Positions 1-5,050 of a stretch of 5,127 nt of DNA are shown one piece after another. The stretch lies in assembly GCA_007119985.1 (NCBI GenBank), contig SKOQ01000023.1, positions 1-5,127 of the forward strand. The letters run 5' to 3'. The stretch comes from Marinospirillum sp. GTDB lineage: Bacteria; Pseudomonadota; Gammaproteobacteria; Pseudomonadales; Halomonadaceae. Numbering within the stretch: the stretch's first letter is position 1; the number at the start of each line of letters is the position of its first letter. Under the pieces are notes generated by a model, which made no database searches, was not told where the DNA came from, and saw nothing but the letters and a program-made list of their open reading frames with translations. Made by a program: the position numbers and the translations under genes.

Positions 1-432
1 CGCCAGATTGATGCCCTGTGGGTGTTTGCTGGTTTCCCCAATGCTTCAGTGATTCAAGCCGCTTCCTCTAACCGTGTTCGTTTGCTGCAAACCTATGATG
101 CAGCTCGCGCTGGCAGCCTGTTTGAGGACCACCCCTACTATGCACAGGTCACGATTCCTGCAGGTACCTACCCAGGTGTGGACTATGATGTCGTGACGAT
201 TCAGGATTCTGCCTTGTGGGTCACAGGTCGTCATGTGTCAGAAGAGCGGATTGGTCAGGCCCTGGGGTTGATCTACTCAGATGAAGGTCTTGCCTTTATG
301 CGCAGTGTTTCTAATGCCGCGCGTGTTATGGGGCGGGATACAGCGTTAACGGGTATCGTGACGCCGATGCATGCTGGTGCGCGCGCCTATTGGGAAGCAC
401 AGGGTTTAGAATTGAGCCCAGCTCAGCGTTAA
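1..432 (+). CDS. TRAP transporter solute-binding protein, TAXI family (3' part only)
   Basis: The reading frame is open from base 1 to a TAA at 430-432, giving the last 143 residues of a protein whose 5' end lies outside the window. A GTG at 22 is inside the gene and is not a start. TAXI-family receptors are about 320 residues, so a little under half is visible. The fragment carries family-like blocks: DALWVFAGFPNAS near its start, YPGVDYDVVTIQDSALWVT in the middle, and a C-terminal stretch ending MHAGARAYWEAQGLEL that matches the usual H-x-G-A-x-x-Y-x-x-x-G pattern. Such proteins sit in the periplasm and deliver an organic anion (often a carboxylate such as glutamate) to a fused DctQM-type permease. 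The ligand cannot be told from this fragment. The family call comes from pattern recognition and has not been searched. It is unrelated in function to the flagellar genes and ends in a terminator shared with cheR. Confidence 0.8.
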   Translation, partial: RQIDALWVFAGFPNASVIQAASSNRVRLLQTYDAARAGSLFEDHPYYAQVTIPAGTYPGVDYDVVTIQDSALWVTGRHVSEERIGQALGLIYSDEGLAFMRSVSNAARVMGRDTALTGIVTPMHAGARAYWEAQGLELSPAQR

Positions 433-450
433 GCCTGAAACTTGCCCCAT

Positions 451-483
451 AAAAAATCCCAGCTGAGAGGCTGGGATTTTTTT
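451..483. terminator. Bidirectional intrinsic terminator between the TAXI gene and cheR
   Basis: The stem TCCCAGC (457-463) pairs perfectly with GCTGGGA (470-476) across a six-base loop. A run of seven T follows on the + strand (477-483) and six A precede the stem (451-456), which become a U-tract on the minus strand. It therefore can end both the rightward TAXI transcript (stop at 432) and the leftward cheR transcript (stop at 534). Its position between two convergent genes fits. Confidence 0.9.
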
Positions 484-488
484 ATTTG

Positions 489-520
489 AGGCTGCGGTGC
501 CTTGATGCTGGCTGCAGCCT
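489..520 (-). other. Second stem-loop downstream of cheR
   Basis: AGGCTGC (489-495) can pair with GCAGCCT (514-520) over an 18-base loop, and the right half also contains the perfect palindrome GGCTGCAGCC (510-519). It lies between the cheR stop and the intrinsic terminator, so a cheR mRNA would carry two hairpins in tandem at its 3' end. There is no U-tract directly after it, so it is not a terminator on its own. A role in mRNA 3'-end stability is inference. Confidence 0.35.
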
Positions 521-533
521 AGGGACAGGTTGC

Positions 534-1373
534 TTATTTTGCGCGGTAAATAATCCCGGGCCGACACTGCACCATTTCATACAGATCAGGCATGTTAGAA
601 AGGGCTTCAGAGGCACCAAGGAACAAATAGCCACCTGGTTTTAATGTGGCGTGGATACGCTTCAAGATATCCTTCTTCAGCTCTGCTGAGAAGTAGATCA
701 GCACATTACGGCAGAAAACCACATCAAACTTACCGAGCATATTGTAGCTATGCAGTAGGTTCATCTGACGAAACTCGGCTCTTTTTTGGATGCCAGGATT
801 GATCTTCCACTTGCCTTCACCCGTTTGAGTGAAGTGCTGAGTGAGGCGTTCTTTAGAAAGGCCTCGCCCAATCGCCAGCATTTCATAAATCCCCGACTTG
901 GCTGTGGCCAGTGCAGAGGTAGAAATGTCGGTGCCGACAATTTTTTCTCCCATACGAAAGGCTGTCGGAGACGTTTTTTTAAATTCTTCGAGCACCATCG
1001 AGATGGAGTAGGCTTCTTGGCCTGTTGACGCCGCAGCAGACCAAATACGCAGAGGCTCGCGGCTATTTTTGGCAGCCAGCTCAGGCAAGACACGCGTTTG
1101 CAGAATGTTGAATGGATGCACATCACGAAACCAGAGGGTTTCATTCGTCGTCATCGCATCAACCACCGCTTCTTTTAATCCAGAACGCGGGCTGCGCTGC
1201 ATTTCACGCATCAGATCAGTCAAGCTAGCGAGATTTTGCTGCGCCATGATTTTGCCAAGGCGGCTGGTGACAAGGTACTGCTTATTATCGCCGAGCAAAA
1301 TACCGCAAGCCTCTTGAAGAAACTTGCGGAAAGCTTCAAATTCTTGTGGAGCTAAGACTCTTGTTGTCGACAT
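534..1373 (-). CDS. cheR: Chemotaxis protein methyltransferase CheR
   Basis: CheR transfers methyl groups from S-adenosylmethionine to glutamates of chemoreceptors in the cytoplasm, setting receptor sensitivity during adaptation. The 279-residue length is normal. Residues 1-72 are the N-terminal helical domain. The catalytic domain shows TTNETLWFRD (75-84), the SAM-binding block IWSAAASTGQEAYSI (110-124), IVGTDISTSAL (145-155), FDVVFCRNVLIYFS (216-229) and KPGGYLFLGASE (245-256). The beta-subdomain loop around residues 181-191 appears three residues shorter than in E. coli CheR, which suggests a pentapeptide-independent enzyme. Start: an in-frame TGA lies two codons upstream, so ATG at 1373 is the earliest possible; the purine-rich stretch before it is close to the start and not an ideal ribosome site. 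It follows cheV after 114 bases with no obvious terminator between, so the two are probably co-transcribed. No flgB follows, unlike the Vibrio-type arrangement. Confidence 0.96.
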   Translation of the reverse strand: MSTTRVLAPQEFEAFRKFLQEACGILLGDNKQYLVTSRLGKIMAQQNLASLTDLMREMQRSPRSGLKEAVVDAMTTNETLWFRDVHPFNILQTRVLPELAAKNSREPLRIWSAAASTGQEAYSISMVLEEFKKTSPTAFRMGEKIVGTDISTSALATAKSGIYEMLAIGRGLSKERLTQHFTQTGEGKWKINPGIQKRAEFRQMNLLHSYNMLGKFDVVFCRNVLIYFSAELKKDILKRIHATLKPGGYLFLGASEALSNMPDLYEMVQCRPGIIYRAK

Positions 1374-1487
1374 CCCTCACCACCATTCATTGAGTCAGGA
1401 CTTAGGGAACACCTGAAAAATGTATTTTGACCACTCAAAGCATAATAGCTGCAGGTTCTGATAAAAACCAGAAATTAGCAAGGCTTT

Positions 1488-2435
1488 TCACGAGTGCTTT
1501 AAGCCAGCAGCTGCTTTTATCTCATGAATCACGACTTTAGCTAGCTCGTCTGCATCATATTTTGCCAAAAAGTAGTTGGCTCCGACTTTTTTGACCATGG
1601 ATTCATTAAAAATCCCACTCAAGGATGAGTGCAGAAGAACGGTTAAATTGGTCAGCTTGGGGTCCTGCTTGATGTGTCTGGTGAGGGTATAGCCATCCAT
1701 CTCAGGCATCTCAATATCCGAGATGATCATCAAGAACTCATCACTGACCTTCTTTCCTTCAGCCGACATGTTTTGCAAAAATTCCAAAGCCTGTCGGCCA
1801 TTGGTGAGGCTGGTGAATTTGACGCCAGTTTCAGAGAGATTTTTCTCGACTTGATGGCGCGCTACACTGGAATCATCCACAAGAAGAATGTGGAACTGAG
1901 GTGCAATCTGCTTGATTTCATCAGTCAGAATTTCGGAAGAGACCGTTTGCGCGAAGGGGTCGACACTGGCGATGATCTTTTCGACATCAATGATTTCGAT
2001 CAGCTGGTTATCGAGCTGGGTGATGGCGGTCAAAAAGCTATCTTTACCACTGCCTGAGGGCGGTGGATGCACTTCTTCCCAATCAATATTGACGATCCGA
2101 TCCACCTCGCGCACTAAGAAGCCCTGTGTGCGACGATTGTACTCAGTGACGATCACAAAATGAGTTTCTGGCTTCTGCATCGCAGGTTGACGAATCGCCA
2201 TGCCCAAATCCACCACGGAAATGGTACCATCGCGCACATGCGCCACACCGCGAACTTCAGGCGTATGGTGTGGCAGGTTGGTCAAACGTGGGCAGGGAAT
2301 GATTTCCTTCACCTTGAACACGTTGATGCCATAAAGCTGTCGGCCGTTGAGGCGGAAAAGTAACAGCTCCATGCGATTTCCACCGGCTATTTTGTTACGA
2401 GCGGTGAGTTTGCCTGCTGAGTTGGTCATAAGCAC
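1488..2435 (-). CDS. cheV: Chemotaxis coupling protein CheV (CheW-like domain plus receiver domain)
   Basis: CheV links chemoreceptors to the kinase CheA as CheW does, and its receiver domain takes phosphate from CheA, which tunes coupling or acts as a phosphate sink. Residues about 22-155 form the CheW-like domain, with ELLLFRLNGRQLYGINVFKV, then VRGVAHVRDG and VVDLGMAI, TEYNRRTQGFLV and NQLIEIIDVEKI. Residues about 181-308 form the receiver: acidic pair D187-D188 in LLVDDSSVAR, phospho-acceptor D240 in ISDIEMPEMDGYTLT, S270 at the Thr/Ser switch position, and K292 in FLAK. All key receiver residues are present, so it should be phosphorylatable. The total of 315 residues is normal. Start is uncertain: GTG at 2435 (used here) or ATG two codons later at 2429. 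The ATG gives the family-like short leader, but neither has a strong ribosome site (an AAAG lies upstream). It is divergent from flgA with under 35 bases between, and upstream of cheR. Confidence 0.96.
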   Translation of the reverse strand: MLMTNSAGKLTARNKIAGGNRMELLLFRLNGRQLYGINVFKVKEIIPCPRLTNLPHHTPEVRGVAHVRDGTISVVDLGMAIRQPAMQKPETHFVIVTEYNRRTQGFLVREVDRIVNIDWEEVHPPPSGSGKDSFLTAITQLDNQLIEIIDVEKIIASVDPFAQTVSSEILTDEIKQIAPQFHILLVDDSSVARHQVEKNLSETGVKFTSLTNGRQALEFLQNMSAEGKKVSDEFLMIISDIEMPEMDGYTLTRHIKQDPKLTNLTVLLHSSLSGIFNESMVKKVGANYFLAKYDADELAKVVIHEIKAAAGLKHS

Positions 2436-2448
2436 AAGTCTTTAGAGT

Positions 2449-2454
2449 AGGGAG
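2449..2454 (+). promoter_or_regulatory. Ribosome binding site supporting the GTG start of flgA
   Basis: AGGGAG lies nine bases before the GTG at 2464. In-frame codons between the preceding in-frame TAG (2443-2445) and this GTG include no other start codon, so the GTG is the only start that keeps the signal peptide. Confidence 0.7.
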
Positions 2455-2463
2455 TGGGCTTTC

Positions 2464-3189
2464 GTGTCAGAGTATAAACTGCATCCTTTGAGCTTGATAA
2501 GCATCCTGCTTGCGAGTTTTTTGCTCGTCTGGCCTGCACTCGGTTTCAGTAATCAAGCAGCCCATAATATGCTTGAGTTGCGTGATGAAGTCTATGACTG
2601 GGTTGAGCAGCAGCTGCGCGAAGAACAGCTACAGCGCTATCAGATAGAGCTTAGCACAACTCAAGGTGGCTTAAGGTTGCCTAACTGTGAAGAAGCTTTA
2701 CAGGTTGAGCCCCATGGGCGAGCAGAGTTGCGGGGTCGGGTGAACCTGCGTGTTGCTTGCGCAGAGCAAGGCTGGTTTATCTACGTCACCGCCAATATTA
2801 CCGTCTACACTCCTGTGGTGATTGCGCGTACAGCCTTGCCGCGCCAAACGCAATTGACGCGCTCGATGTTGGAGCTGCGTGAAATGGATGTCTCACGCCT
2901 CCGTGGCAATTACTATACTCGTATCGAGGATTTGGTTGGCTTTCGTTTGCGTTCGCGGGTGAATGAAGGCGTTGTGCTAACCGATCAACAGCTGATTGCC
3001 AGCCATGCCGTGAATCGAGGAGATCAAGTTGTGATTCATGCGATCGGGAGCCAGCTGCAGGTCCGCATGCAAGGAGAGGCACTCGATAATGGCCAGGTTG
3101 GGGATCAGGTTCGGGTCAGGAATCTCCAGTCTGGCAGGACTATCCGTGCACGGGTTGCTGCGCGGGGCGTGGTTGAAGTGCATTTTTGA
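2464..3189 (+). CDS. flgA: Flagellar basal-body P-ring assembly chaperone FlgA
   Basis: FlgA is exported to the periplasm, where it helps FlgI subunits assemble into the P ring around the flagellar rod. The protein is 241 residues from a GTG start. Residues 9-26 are a hydrophobic signal-peptide core, with likely cleavage near ALG-FS (27/28). Two cysteines, C75 in LPNCEEAL and C99 in VACAEQGW, occupy the positions of the pair seen across the family and may form a disulfide. Residues about 116-180 form the SAF-like domain (VVIARTALPRQTQLTRSML). The C-terminal part shows GDQVVIHAIGSQLQVRMQGEAL, then GQVGDQVRVRNLQSGRTIRARV, the usual ending motif. Length and motif order are normal. flgM follows after about 137 bases with no clear terminator, so read-through into flgM is possible. 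A flgA promoter was not convincingly found; any would lie within cheV. Confidence 0.95.
   Translation: MSEYKLHPLSLISILLASFLLVWPALGFSNQAAHNMLELRDEVYDWVEQQLREEQLQRYQIELSTTQGGLRLPNCEEALQVEPHGRAELRGRVNLRVACAEQGWFIYVTANITVYTPVVIARTALPRQTQLTRSMLELREMDVSRLRGNYYTRIEDLVGFRLRSRVNEGVVLTDQQLIASHAVNRGDQVVIHAIGSQLQVRMQGEALDNGQVGDQVRVRNLQSGRTIRARVAARGVVEVHF
2471..2500 (-). promoter_or_regulatory. Candidate sigma-70-type promoter for cheV-cheR, inside flgA
   Basis: On the minus strand a TTATCA (-35; + strand 2495-2500) and a TATACT (-10; + strand 2471-2476) are separated by 18 bases. Four of six bases match consensus at -35 and five of six at -10. Transcription would start near 2464, leaving a leader of about 30 bases before cheV. 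The site lies within the first codons of the divergent flgA. It was found by eye and remains a prediction. Confidence 0.4.
2513..2527 (-). repeat. 15-base inverted-repeat copy 1 (hairpin-forming), in the flgA signal-peptide region
   Basis: CGAGTTTTTTGCTCG is the exact reverse complement of CGAGCAAAAAACTCG at 3222-3236. Each copy is itself a four-base stem (CGAG/CTCG) with a seven-base loop. This copy encodes signal-peptide residues ASFLLV, so the resemblance may be chance under coding constraint. Confidence 0.45.
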
Positions 3190-3195
3190 GCAGAG

Positions 3196-3207
3196 TGAGC
3201 CGGCTCA
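3196..3207. other. Perfect 12-base palindrome between flgA and flgM
   Basis: TGAGCCGGCTCA is a perfect inverted repeat without a spacer, seven bases after the flgA stop and about 50 bases upstream of the flgM -35 element. It could be an operator for a dimeric regulator, a short RNA hairpin, or chance. No T-run follows, so it is not a terminator. Confidence 0.35.
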
Positions 3208-3220
3208 GTGGCGAGCATAA

Positions 3221-3237
3221 CCGAGCAAAAAACTCGG
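3221..3237. repeat. 15-base inverted-repeat copy 2 within a 5-bp hairpin after flgA
   Basis: CCGAG (3221-3225) pairs with CTCGG (3233-3237) over a seven-base A-rich loop. The inner 15 bases (3222-3236) are the exact reverse complement of 2513-2527. It sits 20 bases upstream of the flgM -35 element. No U-tract follows on either strand, so a terminator role is unlikely. Confidence 0.45.
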
Positions 3238-3257
3238 ACAAAAAGGTCAAAAAAAAT

Positions 3258-3284
3258 TAAAGTTTTGTAGACTAAGGCCGAAAA
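3258..3284 (+). promoter_or_regulatory. Sigma-28 (FliA) promoter of flgM
   Basis: TAAAGTTT (3258-3265), an 11-base spacer, and GCCGAAAA (3277-3284) match the enterobacterial/Pseudomonas FliA consensus TAAAGTTT-N11-GCCGATAA at 15 of 16 positions with exact spacing. Transcription would start near 3291, about 35 bases before the preferred flgM start. It places flgM, the inhibitor of FliA, under FliA control. Confidence 0.88.
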
Positions 3285-3313
3285 GCTGAACATAAGTCAA
3301 TACATTAACCTAT

Positions 3314-3317
3314 GGGA
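3314..3317 (+). promoter_or_regulatory. Ribosome binding site deciding the flgM start
   Basis: GGGA lies nine bases before ATG 3327. The earlier in-frame ATG at 3312 has no ribosome site before it. This favours 3327, and the family N-terminus M-A-I-x-hydrophobic agrees. Confidence 0.6.
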
Positions 3318-3326
3318 AACCAGACT

Positions 3327-3617
3327 ATGGCTATCGAACTCAATGGAGTAGGGAATCATCTCAGCCCAAGGGTTCGTGGTGGTGAACAATCAACCACTAA
3401 GAGCAGCAGTGGTCAACCTGCAGCTCAACCCGCGGATAGCGCACAAGATCGTGTGCAGCTCAGCAGTCAAGCCCAGCGTATGCTGGCAGCTGATCATGAA
3501 GAACGCTTTGATGAAAATAAAGTCGCTGCACTGAAGCAGCAGATCGAAGAGGGTCGCTACCAAATCGATCCACAGCAGGTCGCAGCGAGTTTATTGCGCT
3601 TTGAAGCCGACTTTTAA
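3327..3617 (+). CDS. flgM: Anti-sigma-28 factor FlgM
   Basis: FlgM binds FliA (sigma-28) in the cytoplasm and blocks late flagellar transcription until the hook-basal body is finished, when FlgM is secreted through it. From ATG 3327 the protein is 96 residues, typical for the family. Starting at 3312 would add five residues without a ribosome site. The N-terminus MAIELNGV and a low-complexity S/Q/A-rich segment (residues about 20-40) fit the disordered export half. The sigma-binding half contains DRVQLSSQAQRML (41-53), then DENKVAALKQQIEEGRYQID (62-81) and VAASLLRFEADF (85-96), the usual FlgM ending. It is read from its own FliA promoter and possibly also from flgA read-through, the usual way to give early and late expression. 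A terminator follows, so the FliA transcript may be largely monocistronic. Confidence 0.95.
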   Translation: MAIELNGVGNHLSPRVRGGEQSTTKSSSGQPAAQPADSAQDRVQLSSQAQRMLAADHEERFDENKVAALKQQIEEGRYQIDPQQVAASLLRFEADF

Positions 3618-3663
3618 GTGGATTGACTCTGACTAGGCTGCTTTTGTTTAGATCGGTAATATC

Positions 3664-3693
3664 ACCCAAGGCCAAACAGTCTTGGGTTTTTTT
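3664..3693 (+). terminator. Intrinsic terminator between flgM and flgN
   Basis: ACCCAAG (3664-3670) pairs perfectly with CTTGGGT (3681-3687) over a ten-base loop, followed directly by T through 3693. It lies 47 bases after the flgM stop. The long loop and three-G/C-rich core suggest moderate strength, so some read-through into flgN is plausible. Confidence 0.8.
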
Positions 3694-3710
3694 ATGCCAT
3701 CAACAGAGGT

Positions 3711-3738
3711 TTGGTTTGATCACTGAATCCGCTACACT
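3711..3738 (+). promoter_or_regulatory. Weak candidate sigma-70-type promoter for flgN-flgZ
   Basis: TTGGTT (3711-3716) and TACACT (3733-3738) are separated by 16 bases. The match is four of six at -10 and about three of six at -35, so this is weak by itself. The main support is position: it lies between the flgM terminator and flgN, where a separate promoter would be needed. Start would be near 3745. No FliA or sigma-54 element was seen here. Confidence 0.35.
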
Positions 3739-3757
3739 GCTCCCATCTTGTTAGAAT

Positions 3758-3762
3758 TGAGG
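3758..3762 (+). promoter_or_regulatory. Ribosome binding site of flgN
   Basis: TGAGG ends eight bases before ATG 3771, ideal spacing, and supports that ATG as the start. Confidence 0.7.
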
Positions 3763-3770
3763 CACACCCC

Positions 3771-4256
3771 ATGTCAGCAGCGCACGAATTCAAGCCTTTG
3801 TTGATTGAGGCGATCCAACATTTACAGCAACTCCATACACTTCTATTGGAGGAGCATCATTGGTTGCAACAAGCCGAAAAGCAAGGTGATGGTCTTGATG
3901 CCTTAACAGAAAAAAAGCAGGCGTTGCTGCAGCAGGTTGAGCAGGATGTGCAGGCACGCCAAGCTTTTTTACAGGCACAGGGCCTAACGCCGGATCAAGC
4001 TGGCTTAGATGCTTTTTTTGCACAGCAGGATGAACGGATTGCGAAGGCCTTGAGCCAAGGCTGGGCTCAGTTGGTCCAGCTGCTTTCTGAAGTGCAGGAG
4101 GCTAATCAGTTAAGTGCACGCTTGATTCAACGTGGCTTGCGTCACTTTGATTTGCTATTCAAAGCAGTGAAAGCCAGTCAGGGGCAGGTACGCGTTTATA
4201 ACCCTGCAGGTAGTGCAGGTGATTTATCGATTCCTCGTCATCTTGGGCAGGCTTAG
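3771..4256 (+). CDS. flgN: Flagellar export chaperone FlgN
   Basis: FlgN is a cytoplasmic chaperone that keeps the hook-filament junction proteins FlgK and FlgL export-ready and delivers them to the flagellar export gate. The 161-residue protein is almost entirely helical and rich in Q, L and A. Residues about 7-66 are amphipathic helices with the family-like LLLEEHHWLQQ and LTEKKQALLQQVEQ (45-58). Residues about 99-135 hold the substrate-binding C-terminal helix, including EANQLSARLIQRGLRHFDLLF (110-130), followed by RVYNPAGSAG, a common FlgN ending. About 14 further residues follow. Sequence conservation in FlgN is low, so the call leans on helix pattern, the N-x-L...LI motif, size and position after flgM. 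It ends five bases before flgZ and probably shares its transcript, but is separated from flgM by a terminator. Confidence 0.88.
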   Translation: MSAAHEFKPLLIEAIQHLQQLHTLLLEEHHWLQQAEKQGDGLDALTEKKQALLQQVEQDVQARQAFLQAQGLTPDQAGLDAFFAQQDERIAKALSQGWAQLVQLLSEVQEANQLSARLIQRGLRHFDLLFKAVKASQGQVRVYNPAGSAGDLSIPRHLGQA

Positions 4257-4261
4257 CTACG

Positions 4262-4972
4262 ATGGATGAACATCTTCTCAATCGCCCAGCGGAGATCGCC
4301 AGTGTACTCAGCAGCTTGGAAAGACATCGCAGCCCATTGAGTTTACATTTTGCTACCAGCGGCCAAGATCATGCGAGCCTGGTCTTGGCTGTCGACCGTG
4401 AAAAAGAAGAGTTTTATCTTGATCTGCCGAGCCTGCTTGCTGGACAAAAAGCAGCAGAATCAGGGGAGCGCTTTACTGTTCGTGCTGTAGATCAAGGGGT
4501 GTCTATCTTCTTTAGTGGCTGCCAAGTCAAAGAGGTGGTTGAGCTGGCTGATGGTCCGGTGTATGTCGCGGCCTTCCCTCAGCAACTGATCCACAACCAA
4601 AAACGAGATGCCTTTCGTGTGCGTATTCCGCTCTCTTACGAGATTAAAGCTGACTTATTGGCTTATGAGCGCAAGGCTCCCTTAATGGCCCAATTAGTTG
4701 ATTTATCTCATACAGGCTGCCAGCTGCTCTTTTCTTATTTAGTAGCGCCTCCCTTTCAAAAACGAGAAGTTTTTGAAGAATTAACACTCGATCTACAGGC
4801 CTTTGAGAAAAAAGTCACTGTTGCAGTGGAAGCCCGTCATGCACGCTACGATGATAAAAAACAGAGGACGCTGTGCGGATTTCGCTTTATTCATGTGGAT
4901 GGCAGCACTCAGGCTGAGATCGATCGTTTTGTCATCTTCTTGCAACGTGAGCAGCGACGACTTGGCCTTTAG
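4262..4972 (+). CDS. flgZ: YcgR/FlgZ-type c-di-GMP-binding flagellar brake protein (PilZ domain)
   Basis: YcgR-type proteins bind c-di-GMP and then act on the flagellar motor or stator to slow swimming and favour surface attachment. The 236-residue protein has an N-terminal YcgR-like beta domain (about 10-107) and a C-terminal PilZ domain (about 110-232). Both c-di-GMP-binding motifs are present: RxxxR as R115-D-A-F-R119 in NQKRDAFRVRIP, and DxSxxG as D147-L-S149-H-T-G152 in LVDLSHTGCQLLF. Ligand binding is therefore expected. Size matches YcgR (about 240). The start ATG 4262 is five bases after the flgN stop; AGG at 4249-4251 inside flgN is a modest ribosome site, which suggests translational coupling. 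The same neighbour, after flgMN, is found in Pseudomonas where the gene is called flgZ; the symbol is given by that analogy. No clear terminator follows before the tRNA promoter. Confidence 0.9.
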   Translation: MDEHLLNRPAEIASVLSSLERHRSPLSLHFATSGQDHASLVLAVDREKEEFYLDLPSLLAGQKAAESGERFTVRAVDQGVSIFFSGCQVKEVVELADGPVYVAAFPQQLIHNQKRDAFRVRIPLSYEIKADLLAYERKAPLMAQLVDLSHTGCQLLFSYLVAPPFQKREVFEELTLDLQAFEKKVTVAVEARHARYDDKKQRTLCGFRFIHVDGSTQAEIDRFVIFLQREQRRLGL

Positions 4973-5004
4973 AGCCTGATCTCATCACGAGAATAGAGGC
5001 TGCG

Positions 5005-5033
5005 TTGTCGCTGATCGAGCAAGTGGTTATAAT
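5005..5033 (+). promoter_or_regulatory. Sigma-70 promoter of tRNA-Arg with GC-rich discriminator
   Basis: TTGTCG (5005-5010), a 17-base spacer and a perfect TATAAT (5028-5033) precede the tRNA. The bases after the -10, GCTCCCCC (5034-5041), form a GC-rich discriminator of the kind found at stable-RNA promoters under stringent (ppGpp) control. Transcription would start near 5041, leaving a 5' leader of about 10 bases for RNase P to remove. Confidence 0.75.
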
Positions 5034-5050
5034 GCTCCCCCTTCTATTTT

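Noticed and set aside
761..1144. 127-residue open frame on the minus strand inside cheR
   Set aside because: It is a shifted frame of cheR, Cys/Trp/Arg-rich without motifs, while the main frame holds every CheR motif.
1374..1487. Promoter or attenuator in the cheV-cheR gap
   Set aside because: A TATTAT-like -10 and small inverted repeats are present on the minus strand, but no matching -35 and no stem with a U-tract were found.
1674..2057. 127-residue open frame on the + strand opposite cheV
   Set aside because: It lies wholly within the receiver-domain coding region of cheV on the other strand, has no recognisable domain and no ribosome site of note. It is a shadow frame.
2351..2367. GG-N10-GC spacing (2354-2367) suggesting a sigma-54 promoter for flgA
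   Set aside because: Only the invariant GG and GC are met; the flanking bases do not match TGGCAC or TTGCA, and such pairs occur by chance.
3221..3237. Hairpin after flgA as an intrinsic terminator
   Set aside because: The stem is only five bp and no T-run follows it on either strand; the A-run is in the loop.
3312..3326. Earlier in-frame ATG for flgM at 3312
   Set aside because: No ribosome site precedes it and it would add five residues before the family-like MAIELNG start; the GGGA within this stretch serves ATG 3327.
4973..5001. Possible terminator after flgZ
   Set aside because: AGCCT/AGGCT can pair over a 19-base loop, but the stem is short and there is no T-run.
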